Shown: piece by piece, positions 16,659 to 24,215 of the stretch
Layout: each line of letters opens with the position of its first letter
Numbering within the stretch: position 1 is the first letter of the stretch
Assembly: GCA_946414975.1 (NCBI GenBank)
Contig: CAMKQS010000016.1
Coordinates: 1-27,249, forward strand
From: an uncultured Caryophanales bacterium
GTDB lineage: Bacteria > Bacillota_I > Bacilli_A > RF39 > UBA660
DNA: 27,249 nt
Reading direction: 5' to 3'
Notes under the pieces: generated by a model
Seen by the model: only the letters and a program-made list of their open reading frames with translations
Database searches by the model: none
What the model was told of the DNA's origin: nothing
Translations under genes and position numbers: made by a program

Positions 16659-18929
16659 ATGATTATAGTATGTGATAATTATAAAAAAGATGAGTTATTA
16701 AATAAGAGTAATAAACTTAGTAATGTAAAATATATGAGTAAGAGAGAGTTTATTCATAAGTTTTATTTTGATTATGATAAACGTACTATATATGAGTTAT
16801 GTAAAAAGTATTGTTTTAACTATGAAAATAGTAAAATGTATTTAGATAATATTTATTATATAGAAGATAAATATTATGGAGTAGAGAAGTTAGATAAACT
16901 AGTTAGTATAAAGAAGTATTTAGATAGTAATAATTTACTTATATATGATAAATTATTTAAAGATTATCTTAAGAATAATGAAGTAGTATTTGATTCAATA
17001 GAGTTAGATAAGTTTGATAATATCATGATTAAAGAGTTAGAAAGTATTACTAGTGTTAGAATTATAGAAAAAGAATATAATCATTATAATCATGATATAA
17101 TAGAGTTTAAAACAATGGATGAAGAAGTAGAATATGTAGCTATTAAGATATGTGAACTCATTGATAATGGTGTAAGTATTAATGATATTAAGATTAGTGG
17201 AATTAATGAAGATTATAATAATTCTATAAAAAGAATATTTGATATGTATAATCTAAAGATTAGAGATAGTGTTAGTCTATATTCTACAAATACTGTTAGG
17301 ATGTTTATAGATAATTTTAATAGTGATATTAATAAGACTATAGATATACTTAAGAGTAATAAGTGTGATAATGATACTATAGATAAAATAATAGATATAG
17401 TTAATTCTTATAATTTTGTTAGTGATTATAATCTTGTAAAAGATATGATTATTAGTGAGTTAAAGAGTTTAAATAAAGAAATTCATTATGATAATGAAAT
17501 AGAAGTGATTGATATTATGAATAATAATATTAAAGATGAGTATGTATTTTATTTAAATTATAATCAAGAGTCCATTCCTAAGATACATAATGATGATGAT
17601 TATATTACTGATAATATTAGAGATCTAACTAAGCTAGATAAATTAGAGATACTAAATAAAAAAGAAAGAGTTAATATTAAGAATAGTTTAGAAAATTTTA
17701 AAAATCTAACTATTACTTATAAGTTAAAGAGTCCTTTTTCATCTTTTAATGTAGCTAATGTACTTGATTGTAATGTTATTAAGGGAATAATACCAACAAG
17801 TAAGAATTATTCATCTATTAGTAATAAAGTTAATTTATCTATTTATTATGATGATTTTATTAAATATAATAATATATCACCTAATATGTCATTATTTAGT
17901 AAACATTATAAAATTAATTATAAGTCTTTTAATAATGATTATAATGGTATAAATAAAGAAGATTTATATAGTTATTTAGATAATAAATTAACACTATCAT
18001 ATACAAGTATGAATGATTATTACAAGTGTTCTTTTAAATATTATTTAAAGTATATATTAAAAATTGATAAATTGCGTGATATTACAACAAGGCATATTGG
18101 TTCTATATTTCATTATGTACTTGAAAAATGTATTGAAAATTCTAATCCTGATATAAATAGTATTATTGATGAGTATATTATAGTTAATAAAATAGAAATG
18201 AGTTATAAAGAGAAGTTCTTTTTAAATAAATTAAGTGAAGAGTTACCATTTTTATTAGAGACTTTACAAAAACAAAATGATTATATAAAATTAAAAAAAA
18301 GATTGTATGAGGAAAAGATAAAAGTGGAGTACAAAGATAAAATTAATATTACTTTTGTAGGGGTTATAGATAAGATATTATATGATGATGATATCTATGC
18401 TTTAATAGATTATAAAACAGGTAATGATTCAATTGATTTATCATTAAATTATTATGGAATTAATATGCAACTTGCGATATATCTATTTTTAGCTAGTAAA
18501 AGATTTGATAATGCAAAGTTTGCAGGATTTTATTTGCAATATATCTTAAATAAGGCATCTAAAGGTGAAGACGTTACAAAAAAAGAAGCAAAATTAAAAT
18601 TATATGGATATAGTAATAGTAAGTATATATCATGTTTTGATAATACATATGAAAATAGTAGTTTGATTAAATCATTAAAGGTAAAAAATGATGGCGAATT
18701 TTATTCAACAAGTAAAGTATTAAGTGACGATGAGGTAAATAGTTTAATAAGCCTTGCAGAAAGTAAAATAAAAGAATGTATTGATAAAGTTCAAAATTGT
18801 TCTTTTGATATTAATCCTAAGAATATTGATGGTAAGAATGTAAGCTGTGAATTTTGTACTTATAATGATATTTGTTTTAAAAATAATAAAAATATCTTAT
18901 ATTTAAATAAAGTAGATAATTTTTTATGA
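16659..18929 (+). CDS. AddB-like PD-(D/E)XK nuclease
   Basis: A 756-aa protein. The C-terminal third is an AddB/RecB-type nuclease: SMNDYYKCSFKYYLKYIL (about 447-465), RHIGSIFHYVLEKC, GVIDKILYDDD, ALIDYKTG (about 580) and MQLAIYLF. Cysteines near 456 and in CEFCTYNDIC (C-x2-C-x5-C, about 730-739) match the iron-sulfur staple of AddB. The middle resembles the helicase-like region of AddB (KTMDEEVEYVAIKICELI). I see no Walker A in the N-terminus, and the protein is much shorter than Bacillus AddB (about 1,160 aa). It would act in double-strand break resection, normally with AddA, which is not in this window. The ribosome site is GGTGGTAAC. Confidence 0.82.
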   Translation: MIIVCDNYKKDELLNKSNKLSNVKYMSKREFIHKFYFDYDKRTIYELCKKYCFNYENSKMYLDNIYYIEDKYYGVEKLDKLVSIKKYLDSNNLLIYDKLFKDYLKNNEVVFDSIELDKFDNIMIKELESITSVRIIEKEYNHYNHDIIEFKTMDEEVEYVAIKICELIDNGVSINDIKISGINEDYNNSIKRIFDMYNLKIRDSVSLYSTNTVRMFIDNFNSDINKTIDILKSNKCDNDTIDKIIDIVNSYNFVSDYNLVKDMIISELKSLNKEIHYDNEIEVIDIMNNNIKDEYVFYLNYNQESIPKIHNDDDYITDNIRDLTKLDKLEILNKKERVNIKNSLENFKNLTITYKLKSPFSSFNVANVLDCNVIKGIIPTSKNYSSISNKVNLSIYYDDFIKYNNISPNMSLFSKHYKINYKSFNNDYNGINKEDLYSYLDNKLTLSYTSMNDYYKCSFKYYLKYILKIDKLRDITTRHIGSIFHYVLEKCIENSNPDINSIIDEYIIVNKIEMSYKEKFFLNKLSEELPFLLETLQKQNDYIKLKKRLYEEKIKVEYKDKINITFVGVIDKILYDDDIYALIDYKTGNDSIDLSLNYYGINMQLAIYLFLASKRFDNAKFAGFYLQYILNKASKGEDVTKKEAKLKLYGYSNSKYISCFDNTYENSSLIKSLKVKNDGEFYSTSKVLSDDEVNSLISLAESKIKECIDKVQNCSFDINPKNIDGKNVSCEFCTYNDICFKNNKNILYLNKVDNFL

Positions 18930-18948
18930 TTATCTACTTTATTTTTCT
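18906..18948. terminator. Bidirectional terminator
   Basis: A perfect 15-bp stem (18906-18920 with 18929-18943) and an 8-nt loop, followed by T run. The TGA of the AddB-like gene and the TAG of the convergent gene both lie in it. Confidence 0.9.
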
Positions 18949-19437
18949 TTCTAATTTATTGAATAATCCTAATACTTTTTCTGCTTTATGATAATTTTCA
19001 TATCCAAGATTATAATTACTTACAAAGTTCATTTTAGTAATTAAATCTAATTGAGTTTTATTATTTTCATATAATAAATAAATGTTATTGTATGTTTTAT
19101 CTGTTTTAAAAATATTATCTAATTTACAATAGGGATTGTTTTTTAATCTATTTATTAAATATAATTTATAATTATTTAAAGTATTTATTTCTGAATTTAT
19201 TTTATCTATTTCATAACTAAATTTTAATTCTTTATTTAGTCTTTCTATTTGACCATCTATTAATCCAATAATAGGAGCATAAAAATTGTAATATGATTTT
19301 TCCATATATCCATATTTAAAACATTTAGATTTAAATCTTTTGGCTTTTAAAAGTTTTTTTTTCAATTTCATTGAATCTTTTTTTAATTTTTTTAAATTAA
19401 TATATGATATAACTATATGCATATATATATTGTTCAT
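18934..19437 (-). CDS. Uncharacterised coiled-coil protein (167 aa)
   Basis: I choose ATG 19437 (MNNIYMHIVISYINLKKL) because GGTGGTAGT lies just before it and the longer frame would start upstream of the likely promoter. The product is very basic and mostly helical (KKLKKDSMKLKKKLLKAKR, then GLIDGQIERLNKELKFSYEI), with a probable coiled coil at about residues 75-110. No signal peptide or recognised domain. A TTGACA/TATAAT pair on this strand (19482-19477 and 19458-19453, 18-base spacer) would leave a leader of only about nine bases. Function unknown. Confidence 0.65.
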   Translation of the reverse strand: MNNIYMHIVISYINLKKLKKDSMKLKKKLLKAKRFKSKCFKYGYMEKSYYNFYAPIIGLIDGQIERLNKELKFSYEIDKINSEINTLNNYKLYLINRLKNNPYCKLDNIFKTDKTYNNIYLLYENNKTQLDLITKMNFVSNYNLGYENYHKAEKVLGLFNKLERKIK

Positions 19438-19452
19438 ACTACCACCATGTAC

Positions 19453-19517
19453 ATTATAAAGTATAAAAAAATGGCTTGTCAACTCAAATTGACAAATTTA
19501 AAATAAAGTGATAATAT
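19453..19517. promoter_or_regulatory. Divergent promoters with back-to-back -35 boxes
   Basis: TTGTCAA (19476-19482) and TTGACAA (19489-19495) form a perfect inverted repeat around CTCAAA. Each arm is a consensus -35. The plus-strand -10 is TAATAT (19512-19517, 17-base spacer) and the minus-strand -10 is TATAAT (19458-19453, 18-base spacer). Confidence 0.7.
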
Positions 19518-19544
19518 AGCTCTTGCAAAAAAGGGAGGTTTGCT

Positions 19545-20216
19545 ATGTTTAAGAAGAAACATAAGGATTTTAGTGATGATACACAGGAAAAATTAAAAAT
19601 GAATTATTACAGTTTAATTAGAAATGAAATTAGTAATAAAAACAAAAATAAAGAAGTAGTTAGTCTATGTAATAGACAGTTAATAGATATCGAAAGAGCG
19701 CTTAATGATATTATTGATAGAATAAAAGCTATAATAGCTGATTTAAAATCATATGATGCTAGAATAAGAGAAGTAGATGGTAAACTTGTAATTATTGAAG
19801 ATGATTATAATGAAGCATCTAAGGATAGAAAAAAGTTATCTTATGATTTATCTAATAGTATTATTAATGAAGATGAATTTTTAGATAAAAGCTTAAAAAT
19901 AGATGGTTTTTTAAAGAGAAATAAGATAGCTCGTAAGAAAAATATAGATATTTTGTGTAGTCTTAATGCCAAGAGAGAAGTACTTGAAGGAGAGTATAAA
20001 GCTTTAATTAATAAAAAAAGAGAATTAGTTGAAAAGAGAGAGAATACACAAAGAAATAAGAAAATTGCAATTAAAAATATAAAAAATTGTGATGCTAATA
20101 TTGGTATATTAACTGATGTTACAAATAAAGTAGATGAGTATGCATTTAATAATGTTACTGTTGTATCGGAAAAGGATGTTACTCCAAAACTAAAATCTAT
20201 GAAAAAGATTAAATAA
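19545..20216 (+). CDS. Uncharacterised coiled-coil protein (223 aa)
   Basis: A basic, almost wholly helical protein with long coiled-coil stretches (RQLIDIERALNDIIDRI, then YKALINKKRELVEKRENTQR) and a final VVSEKDVTPKLKSMKKIK. There is no membrane segment, signal or catalytic motif that I can see. ATG 19545 follows AAGGGAGGTTTGCT. It is divergent from the other coiled-coil gene at 18934 through a shared promoter region, so the two may be co-regulated. A structural or scaffolding role is likely but unproven. Confidence 0.72.
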   Translation: MFKKKHKDFSDDTQEKLKMNYYSLIRNEISNKNKNKEVVSLCNRQLIDIERALNDIIDRIKAIIADLKSYDARIREVDGKLVIIEDDYNEASKDRKKLSYDLSNSIINEDEFLDKSLKIDGFLKRNKIARKKNIDILCSLNAKREVLEGEYKALINKKRELVEKRENTQRNKKIAIKNIKNCDANIGILTDVTNKVDEYAFNNVTVVSEKDVTPKLKSMKKIK

Positions 20217-20218
20217 AA

Positions 20219-20248
20219 AAATAGGTGTTTAATAACACTTATTTTTTT
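20219..20248 (+). terminator. Terminator after 19545 gene
   Basis: AAATAGGTGTT / AACACTTATTT, eleven pairs with one G-U and a TAAT loop, followed by a T run. Confidence 0.85.
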
Positions 20249-20327
20249 ATGCAGTATAATAAATTAAAATAGATAAAGCGCACGCAACAATTACTAAAAT
20301 AATGTATTTCATCATATACTTTAACAT
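20247..20327 (-). CDS. 26-aa single-pass membrane peptide after def
   Basis: The minus strand reads MLKYMMKYIILVIVACALSI and ends LIYYTA: a short basic start and one hydrophobic helix. Its ATG lies one base after the def stop, with AGGTTGAT as a modest ribosome site, so it would be co-translated with def. The stop touches the T run of the opposing terminator. It has a sensible layout for a micro-membrane protein, but it is short enough to arise by chance in AT-rich DNA. Confidence 0.45.
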   Translation of the reverse strand: MLKYMMKYIILVIVACALSILIYYTA

Positions 20328-20328
20328 A

Positions 20329-20877
20329 TTATATCAACCTCAATTCAAAATCTTGATAAAATCTGTGTTTAGGATCAATTCTATCATAAAATAAAATTCC
20401 ATTTAAATGATCAATTTCGTGCTGAAATGCTATAGATAGTTCATCACGGGCTCTTATCATAATTTTATTACCATCTAGATCATATCCTTCGATTCTAACT
20501 CTTGCATATCTTTTTACGTGTCCCTCTATTTCTCTATTTACACTAAGACACCCTTCACCGGCTTCTGCAGCAATCATTTCGCTAGAATAACTTATTATTT
20601 TAGGATTTACAACAACATAATTATCAAATTTACCTTCATCTATTTCATGAACAATTACTATGATTCTTTCATTAATTCCAAGTTGTGGAAATGCAAGCCC
20701 CATACCTGGTCTTAAGTTATATTTTTCAGATAATTCTTCTATTTGACTGTATGTTAATTCATCAATAATTTGTTTTACTAAGTCTTTATATTTTTTACTA
20801 ATTGGAAATTTTGCATCAACGCTTACTTTGCGTAGCGACTTCTCTTTTTCATCCAATATATTTAATTTCTTAAACAT
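20329..20877 (-). CDS. def: Peptide deformylase
   Basis: A 182-aa enzyme that removes the formyl group from the initiator methionine of new proteins. All three signature motifs are present: GMGLAFPQLGI (motif 1, about residue 58; usual GxGLAAPQ), EGCLSVN (motif 2, with the metal-binding Cys) and FQHEIDHLNGILF (motif 3, HExxH). The long N-terminus and insert before motif 2 fit the type 2 deformylases of Gram-positive bacteria. ATG 20877 follows CCGGTGGTTTT. It probably forms an operon with the micro-peptide behind it. Confidence 0.96.
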   Translation of the reverse strand: MFKKLNILDEKEKSLRKVSVDAKFPISKKYKDLVKQIIDELTYSQIEELSEKYNLRPGMGLAFPQLGINERIIVIVHEIDEGKFDNYVVVNPKIISYSSEMIAAEAGEGCLSVNREIEGHVKRYARVRIEGYDLDGNKIMIRARDELSIAFQHEIDHLNGILFYDRIDPKHRFYQDFELRLI

Positions 20878-20938
20878 AAAACCACCGGAAATATTATAAC
20901 ATACAATTATAAAAAATGAAAATTAATTTTTTTATTAA

Positions 20939-20974
20939 AAATAGTGTTTGTTGATTTATTCAACAACACTATTT
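20939..20974 (-). terminator. Terminator of the YjcZ-like gene
   Basis: AAATAGTGTTTGTTG pairs with CAACAACACTATTT with one bulged base around a 7-nt loop. On the minus strand a T-rich run follows. It separates the YjcZ-like gene from def. Confidence 0.75.
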
Positions 20975-20986
20975 ATTATGATTTTT

Positions 20987-21157
20987 CTAATTATTAAAGT
21001 TATTTCCGCCCCAAGTACGAGCACCAATAACAATTACTAAAAGAATAAATAATACTAAGATTATAGCTGCTCCATAACCTGTAGAGTATCCTCCTTGATT
21101 ACAACAACCATATCCTGGTGCTCCACCATAACCTTGGTATCCACCATAGTAATACAT
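20987..21157 (-). CDS. YjcZ-like small membrane protein
   Basis: A 56-aa protein: a Gly/Tyr-rich head (MYYYGGYQGYGGAPGYGCCN), then a single hydrophobic helix (AAIILVLFILLVIVIGA) and a short tail RTWGGNNFNN. This matches the YjcZ family, small Gly-rich proteins named from Bacillus and listed as sporulation-associated. ATG 21157 follows ATAGGAGGTATTAT. The CC pair in the head is notable. It has its own terminator and is divergent from the FtsW/RodA gene. Whether this organism sporulates cannot be judged here. Confidence 0.82.
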   Translation of the reverse strand: MYYYGGYQGYGGAPGYGCCNQGGYSTGYGAAIILVLFILLVIVIGARTWGGNNFNN

Positions 21158-21234
21158 ATAATACCTCCTATCTATTCAATATATTGTATTACATAATTAT
21201 TAATTTGCTCATAAAAAATACCTATTTTGTTTTG

Positions 21235-21263
21235 TTGTCAAAAAAAATAATATATGATAAAAT
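21235..21263 (+). promoter_or_regulatory. Promoter of the FtsW/RodA gene
   Basis: TTGTCA (21235-21240), 17-base spacer, TAAAAT (21258-21263); the start codon follows 16 bases later. Confidence 0.65.
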
Positions 21264-21279
21264 TATAATAGGTGGTAAA

Positions 21280-22413
21280 ATGAGAAGAGCGCTTAAAGAT
21301 ATGGATAAAGTTATATTGTTTATTACTATTTTACTCAGTTTGTATGGTCTTTTTAATATTGTTACTGCATCAAGTAGAGAGGCTGTTATTCATTTGGATA
21401 AGTCATTATATTACTATTTTTATAGGCATTTAGCTATTCTTATTATATCGTTTGTTGCAAGTGTAATAGTAATTAATATTCCTTTAAAACGGTATTATAA
21501 TTTTATACCAATTTTATTTTTTGGAATACTATTTTTAAATGCTTTTTTAATAGTTCAAGGTGGAACTACTAGGGGAGCATCAAACTGGATTCAGCTTGGC
21601 TTTTTTAATTTGCAGCCTAGTGAACTTGCAAAACCGATTATGATAGTTACATTTTCGTTTATGCTTGAGAAGTTTAACAAAGTTTTAGTTAGTAATAAAG
21701 TAAGTCATTTAAAATATCTAATTATTTTATTATTAATAGGTATTCCATTAATAATACTTGTATGTTTACAAAAGGATTTAGGAACGGCAGCAATTTTAGC
21801 AGTTATTTATTTTATAATGTTTTTAACTAGTCCGATTACATCAAATGATAAGTTTAAAACAATTGCTATTGGTATTATTTTAATGTTTATAGGAATTCTT
21901 GGATTATTTATTGTTAAAGGAAATCCTCTTACTAAAGCTCAGTTATCAAGGTTTGATTTCCGTAATCCTTGCGCTAATTATTCTACAACTGGTTATCAGA
22001 TTTGTAATGCATTTATAGCAATTAATAAAGGTAATGTATTTGGACTTGGAATAGGAAAGAGTACACAAAAATATTCTTATATACCAGAGCCACATACTGA
22101 TATGGTATTTTCTATCATATCGGAGGAGAATGGTCTTATAGGAGGAAGTATTATATTTTTATGTTATGTTATACTTATATATAGAATACTTAGACTTTCT
22201 AGAATAACTGATTCTATAAAAAATAAGTATACTTGTATTGGAGTTACAACATATATATTTATGCATATTGCAATCAATTTAGGAGGATTATTTGGTCTTA
22301 TTCCTCTAACTGGTGTACCACTACCATTTTTATCATATGGAGGTAGTTTTACATTATCACTACTTATATCTATTGCTATAGTCCAAAGGGTAAGTATTGA
22401 AACTAGAAAGTAA
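21280..22413 (+). CDS. FtsW/RodA/SpoVE family peptidoglycan polymerase
   Basis: A 377-aa SEDS protein with about ten membrane helices. Family motifs are clear: GASNWIQLGFFNLQPSELAK (about residues 97-116), SRFDFRNP, PEPHTDMVFSIISEENGLIG (about 260-280) and GLIPLTGVPLPFLSYGGS near the C-terminus. SEDS proteins polymerise glycan strands from lipid II with a class B PBP, so this organism makes a peptidoglycan wall. Whether it is FtsW (division), RodA (elongation) or SpoVE cannot be decided. I choose ATG 21280 (GGTGGTAAA upstream); the frame extends further up but would run through the promoter and the opposing YjcZ-like gene. Confidence 0.93.
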   Translation: MRRALKDMDKVILFITILLSLYGLFNIVTASSREAVIHLDKSLYYYFYRHLAILIISFVASVIVINIPLKRYYNFIPILFFGILFLNAFLIVQGGTTRGASNWIQLGFFNLQPSELAKPIMIVTFSFMLEKFNKVLVSNKVSHLKYLIILLLIGIPLIILVCLQKDLGTAAILAVIYFIMFLTSPITSNDKFKTIAIGIILMFIGILGLFIVKGNPLTKAQLSRFDFRNPCANYSTTGYQICNAFIAINKGNVFGLGIGKSTQKYSYIPEPHTDMVFSIISEENGLIGGSIIFLCYVILIYRILRLSRITDSIKNKYTCIGVTTYIFMHIAINLGGLFGLIPLTGVPLPFLSYGGSFTLSLLISIAIVQRVSIETRK

Positions 22414-22421
22414 GTTATAAT

Positions 22422-22715
22422 ATGTATTTTAAGAAGGTGGATTATTTACTTATTAATGAATTAAGCAATGATATGAAAGAAATATTAGATAATGAATTAA
22501 AATGTGGTAATAAGATTAAAGAAATATATAAGGGTAGATTTACAAATACACCTGATGATTCAATATTTGTATTTTTAGAGTATCCATTTAAAGCAGAAAT
22601 AAAAAATGATTTAGGAAATGTAGCTTATAGAAATATAAATGATAGACATTATTGGAAAGCTGAGTATTATGATACAGTTAATAATCAAACTATAGCTTGT
22701 CCATTTGAACAATAG
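22422..22715 (+). CDS. Small protein at head of immunity-like cluster
   Basis: A 97-aa protein: KKVDYLLINELSNDMKEIL, then ELKCGNKIKEIYKGRF, DSIFVFLEYPFKAEI, and INDRHYWKAEYYD near residue 75. The VFLxxPF and NDxHYWKAEY pattern is one I associate with small proteins in polymorphic-toxin immunity clusters, but I cannot name a family. ATG 22422 lies eight bases after the FtsW/RodA stop with a poor ribosome site, so it may be read through from upstream. Followed on the same strand by seven further small genes. Confidence 0.6.
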   Translation: MYFKKVDYLLINELSNDMKEILDNELKCGNKIKEIYKGRFTNTPDDSIFVFLEYPFKAEIKNDLGNVAYRNINDRHYWKAEYYDTVNNQTIACPFEQ

Positions 22716-22733
22716 TTTAAGGAGATGATTGTA

Positions 22734-22961
22734 ATGGTTGAAATGTTTAAGGCTTGTGATTTTAATAATAAGACAGATTATAATATTAACGAGGTTAATG
22801 GGATAAAACTTTCAAAAGATTATTTAGAATTTATGAGCAAAAACAATTGATGAGAAAGAACTATTGGCAAAAATATTTATGGCTGTTTTTATAATTTAGA
22901 GGAACTAGTAGATGTAAATGATATAGAAGAAAAATATGGATTGCAATTTGATTGGCGCTAA
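22734..22961 (+). pseudogene. Broken SUKH (SMI1/KNR4) family gene
   Basis: ATG 22734 follows AAGGAGATGATTGTA. The frame reads GIKLSKDYLEFMSKNN, then two adjacent TGA codons at 22848-22853, then ERTIGKNIYGCFYNLEELVD and a stop at 22959. SMI1/KNR4 proteins have a conserved YxxFxxxNGGE core followed by a YxLEEL-type strand, so the two TGA codons sit exactly where the family's Gly-Gly is expected. The C-terminal half of a normal SUKH domain (about 140 aa) is missing too. It is a dead immunity-type gene. Confidence 0.65.
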
Positions 22962-22996
22962 AATAGTATTATAAATGATAAAAGGAGAAACAAAAT

Positions 22997-23398
22997 ATGA
23001 ATATTGAATATCTTAATAAATTAAATGAAATAGAAAATATATATGATGCTGAGATTACAGAAGATGAAAAGGTAGTATTTACATCTAAATTAAAAACGTT
23101 TGGTACAGAAAAACAACAAAATCTTGGTATAGATGCAAAACTAACTATGACTAATAAAAACATTTTTATAGATAATGGTGCTGTTACTTTTAAAATAAAT
23201 ATTTTAGATGACATTGTTGACTGTAGAAAAGAAGAAAATAAGTTCTTATTTATAAAGAATACTTATTTTAGAATTAATTTAAATAAAGTAGTAGTATTAA
23301 ATGAAGGTAAAATAAAATTTAATGGTTATGTACTTTATTTTGATAAAATGGCTACTTGTCAATTTGAAGAAATAATTAATAATTTATTTATGCATTAG
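22997..23398 (+). CDS. PH/GRAM-like domain protein
   Basis: A 133-aa protein. After a short helical start it has DEKVVFTSKLKTFG, then KLTMTNKNIFIDNGAVTF and ILDDIVDCRKEENKFLFI, ending in a helix. The TNKNIFI-type strand followed by short beta strands and a C-terminal helix is typical of bacterial PH/GRAM-like domains. ATG 22997 follows AAAGGAGAAACAAA. It is in the immunity-like run and may be an immunity or accessory protein; this role is inferred from context only. Confidence 0.55.
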   Translation: MNIEYLNKLNEIENIYDAEITEDEKVVFTSKLKTFGTEKQQNLGIDAKLTMTNKNIFIDNGAVTFKINILDDIVDCRKEENKFLFIKNTYFRINLNKVVVLNEGKIKFNGYVLYFDKMATCQFEEIINNLFMH

Positions 23399-23421
23399 TA
23401 GTATATTAATTGGGAGGCTAA

Positions 23422-24213
23422 ATGAATAAAGTAATACTTAAAATAAAAGAAATAATTAATAACGGTATAAACCAATATCTTCCTAATGTAAAAAATAAAG
23501 ATTTAGAAGATAATGGTGCAATATACTATATGAATGGTAACAATGGTACTGAATTTGATTGGCATGTAAATCAGAAGTTATCTAATTTTATGGTGTTTTA
23601 TAATGATAAAGATAATTTAGGAGCAGTGAAATTAATTATTCATAGTGACCGTAATATATATTTATATATTTATGATGAAAGAGGTAAACATCTTTTTAAA
23701 GAAATAAAAGACACTATTGATGACAATTCTGATGAATTATTTAAATTAGCTATAGCACTTAAAAATGAAGCAGATGATAAACGCATATTTGATGGCGACA
23801 TATCAAAAATAAATACAGATATTGAAGTAACTAATGAAATGATTTCTGAATTTAAAAGTCACGCATCTTATTACGATAATATAAAGAAACGTAAAGAGTT
23901 ATTAAATAAGATGGCATATGTATCAAAAAAAATTATTAATGATAACTATAAGATTGGTTATATGCATAGAGAAAAACCATTAAATAATGAAGATAGTGGA
24001 TGGTCGTTTGTTGCAGGTGATGAATCTGATGATTATATAAACAATCGTGATAACATTGCTTTAATAAGATTATATGATGTTATTTTATTAGAACCTAGTA
24101 TTGAAGAGTATTTAGAATATGCCATTGGAACAACGCTGGTTAGGACATCTAGTAAAGTGTTTGAAATAGATAATAAGGATAAAGAAATATTTGTTGAGAG
24201 GTGGAACGACTAA
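23422..24213 (+). CDS. DUF2185 (Imm33-like) immunity protein
   Basis: A 263-aa protein. The C-terminal part (about 160-260) is a DUF2185 domain: AYVSKKIINDNYKIGYMHRE, DSGWSFVAGDESDDYI, NIALIRLYDVILLEPSIEEY and AIGTTLVRTSSKVFEI. This domain is listed among immunity proteins of polymorphic toxins (Imm33-type). The N-terminal part begins VILKIKEIINNGINQYL and has KLIIHSDRNIYLYIYDERG, probably a second domain. ATG 23422 has TGGGAGGCTAA upstream. The next gene starts three bases after its stop, so they are in one operon. Confidence 0.75.
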   Translation: MNKVILKIKEIINNGINQYLPNVKNKDLEDNGAIYYMNGNNGTEFDWHVNQKLSNFMVFYNDKDNLGAVKLIIHSDRNIYLYIYDERGKHLFKEIKDTIDDNSDELFKLAIALKNEADDKRIFDGDISKINTDIEVTNEMISEFKSHASYYDNIKKRKELLNKMAYVSKKIINDNYKIGYMHREKPLNNEDSGWSFVAGDESDDYINNRDNIALIRLYDVILLEPSIEEYLEYAIGTTLVRTSSKVFEIDNKDKEIFVERWND

Positions 24214-24215
24214 TT

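Noticed and set aside
21424..21426. AGG reassigned to Met, as reported for some uncultured Bacilli
   Set aside because: AGG occurs where FtsW/RodA proteins have conserved Arg (YRHL and SRFDF), so it reads as Arg here.
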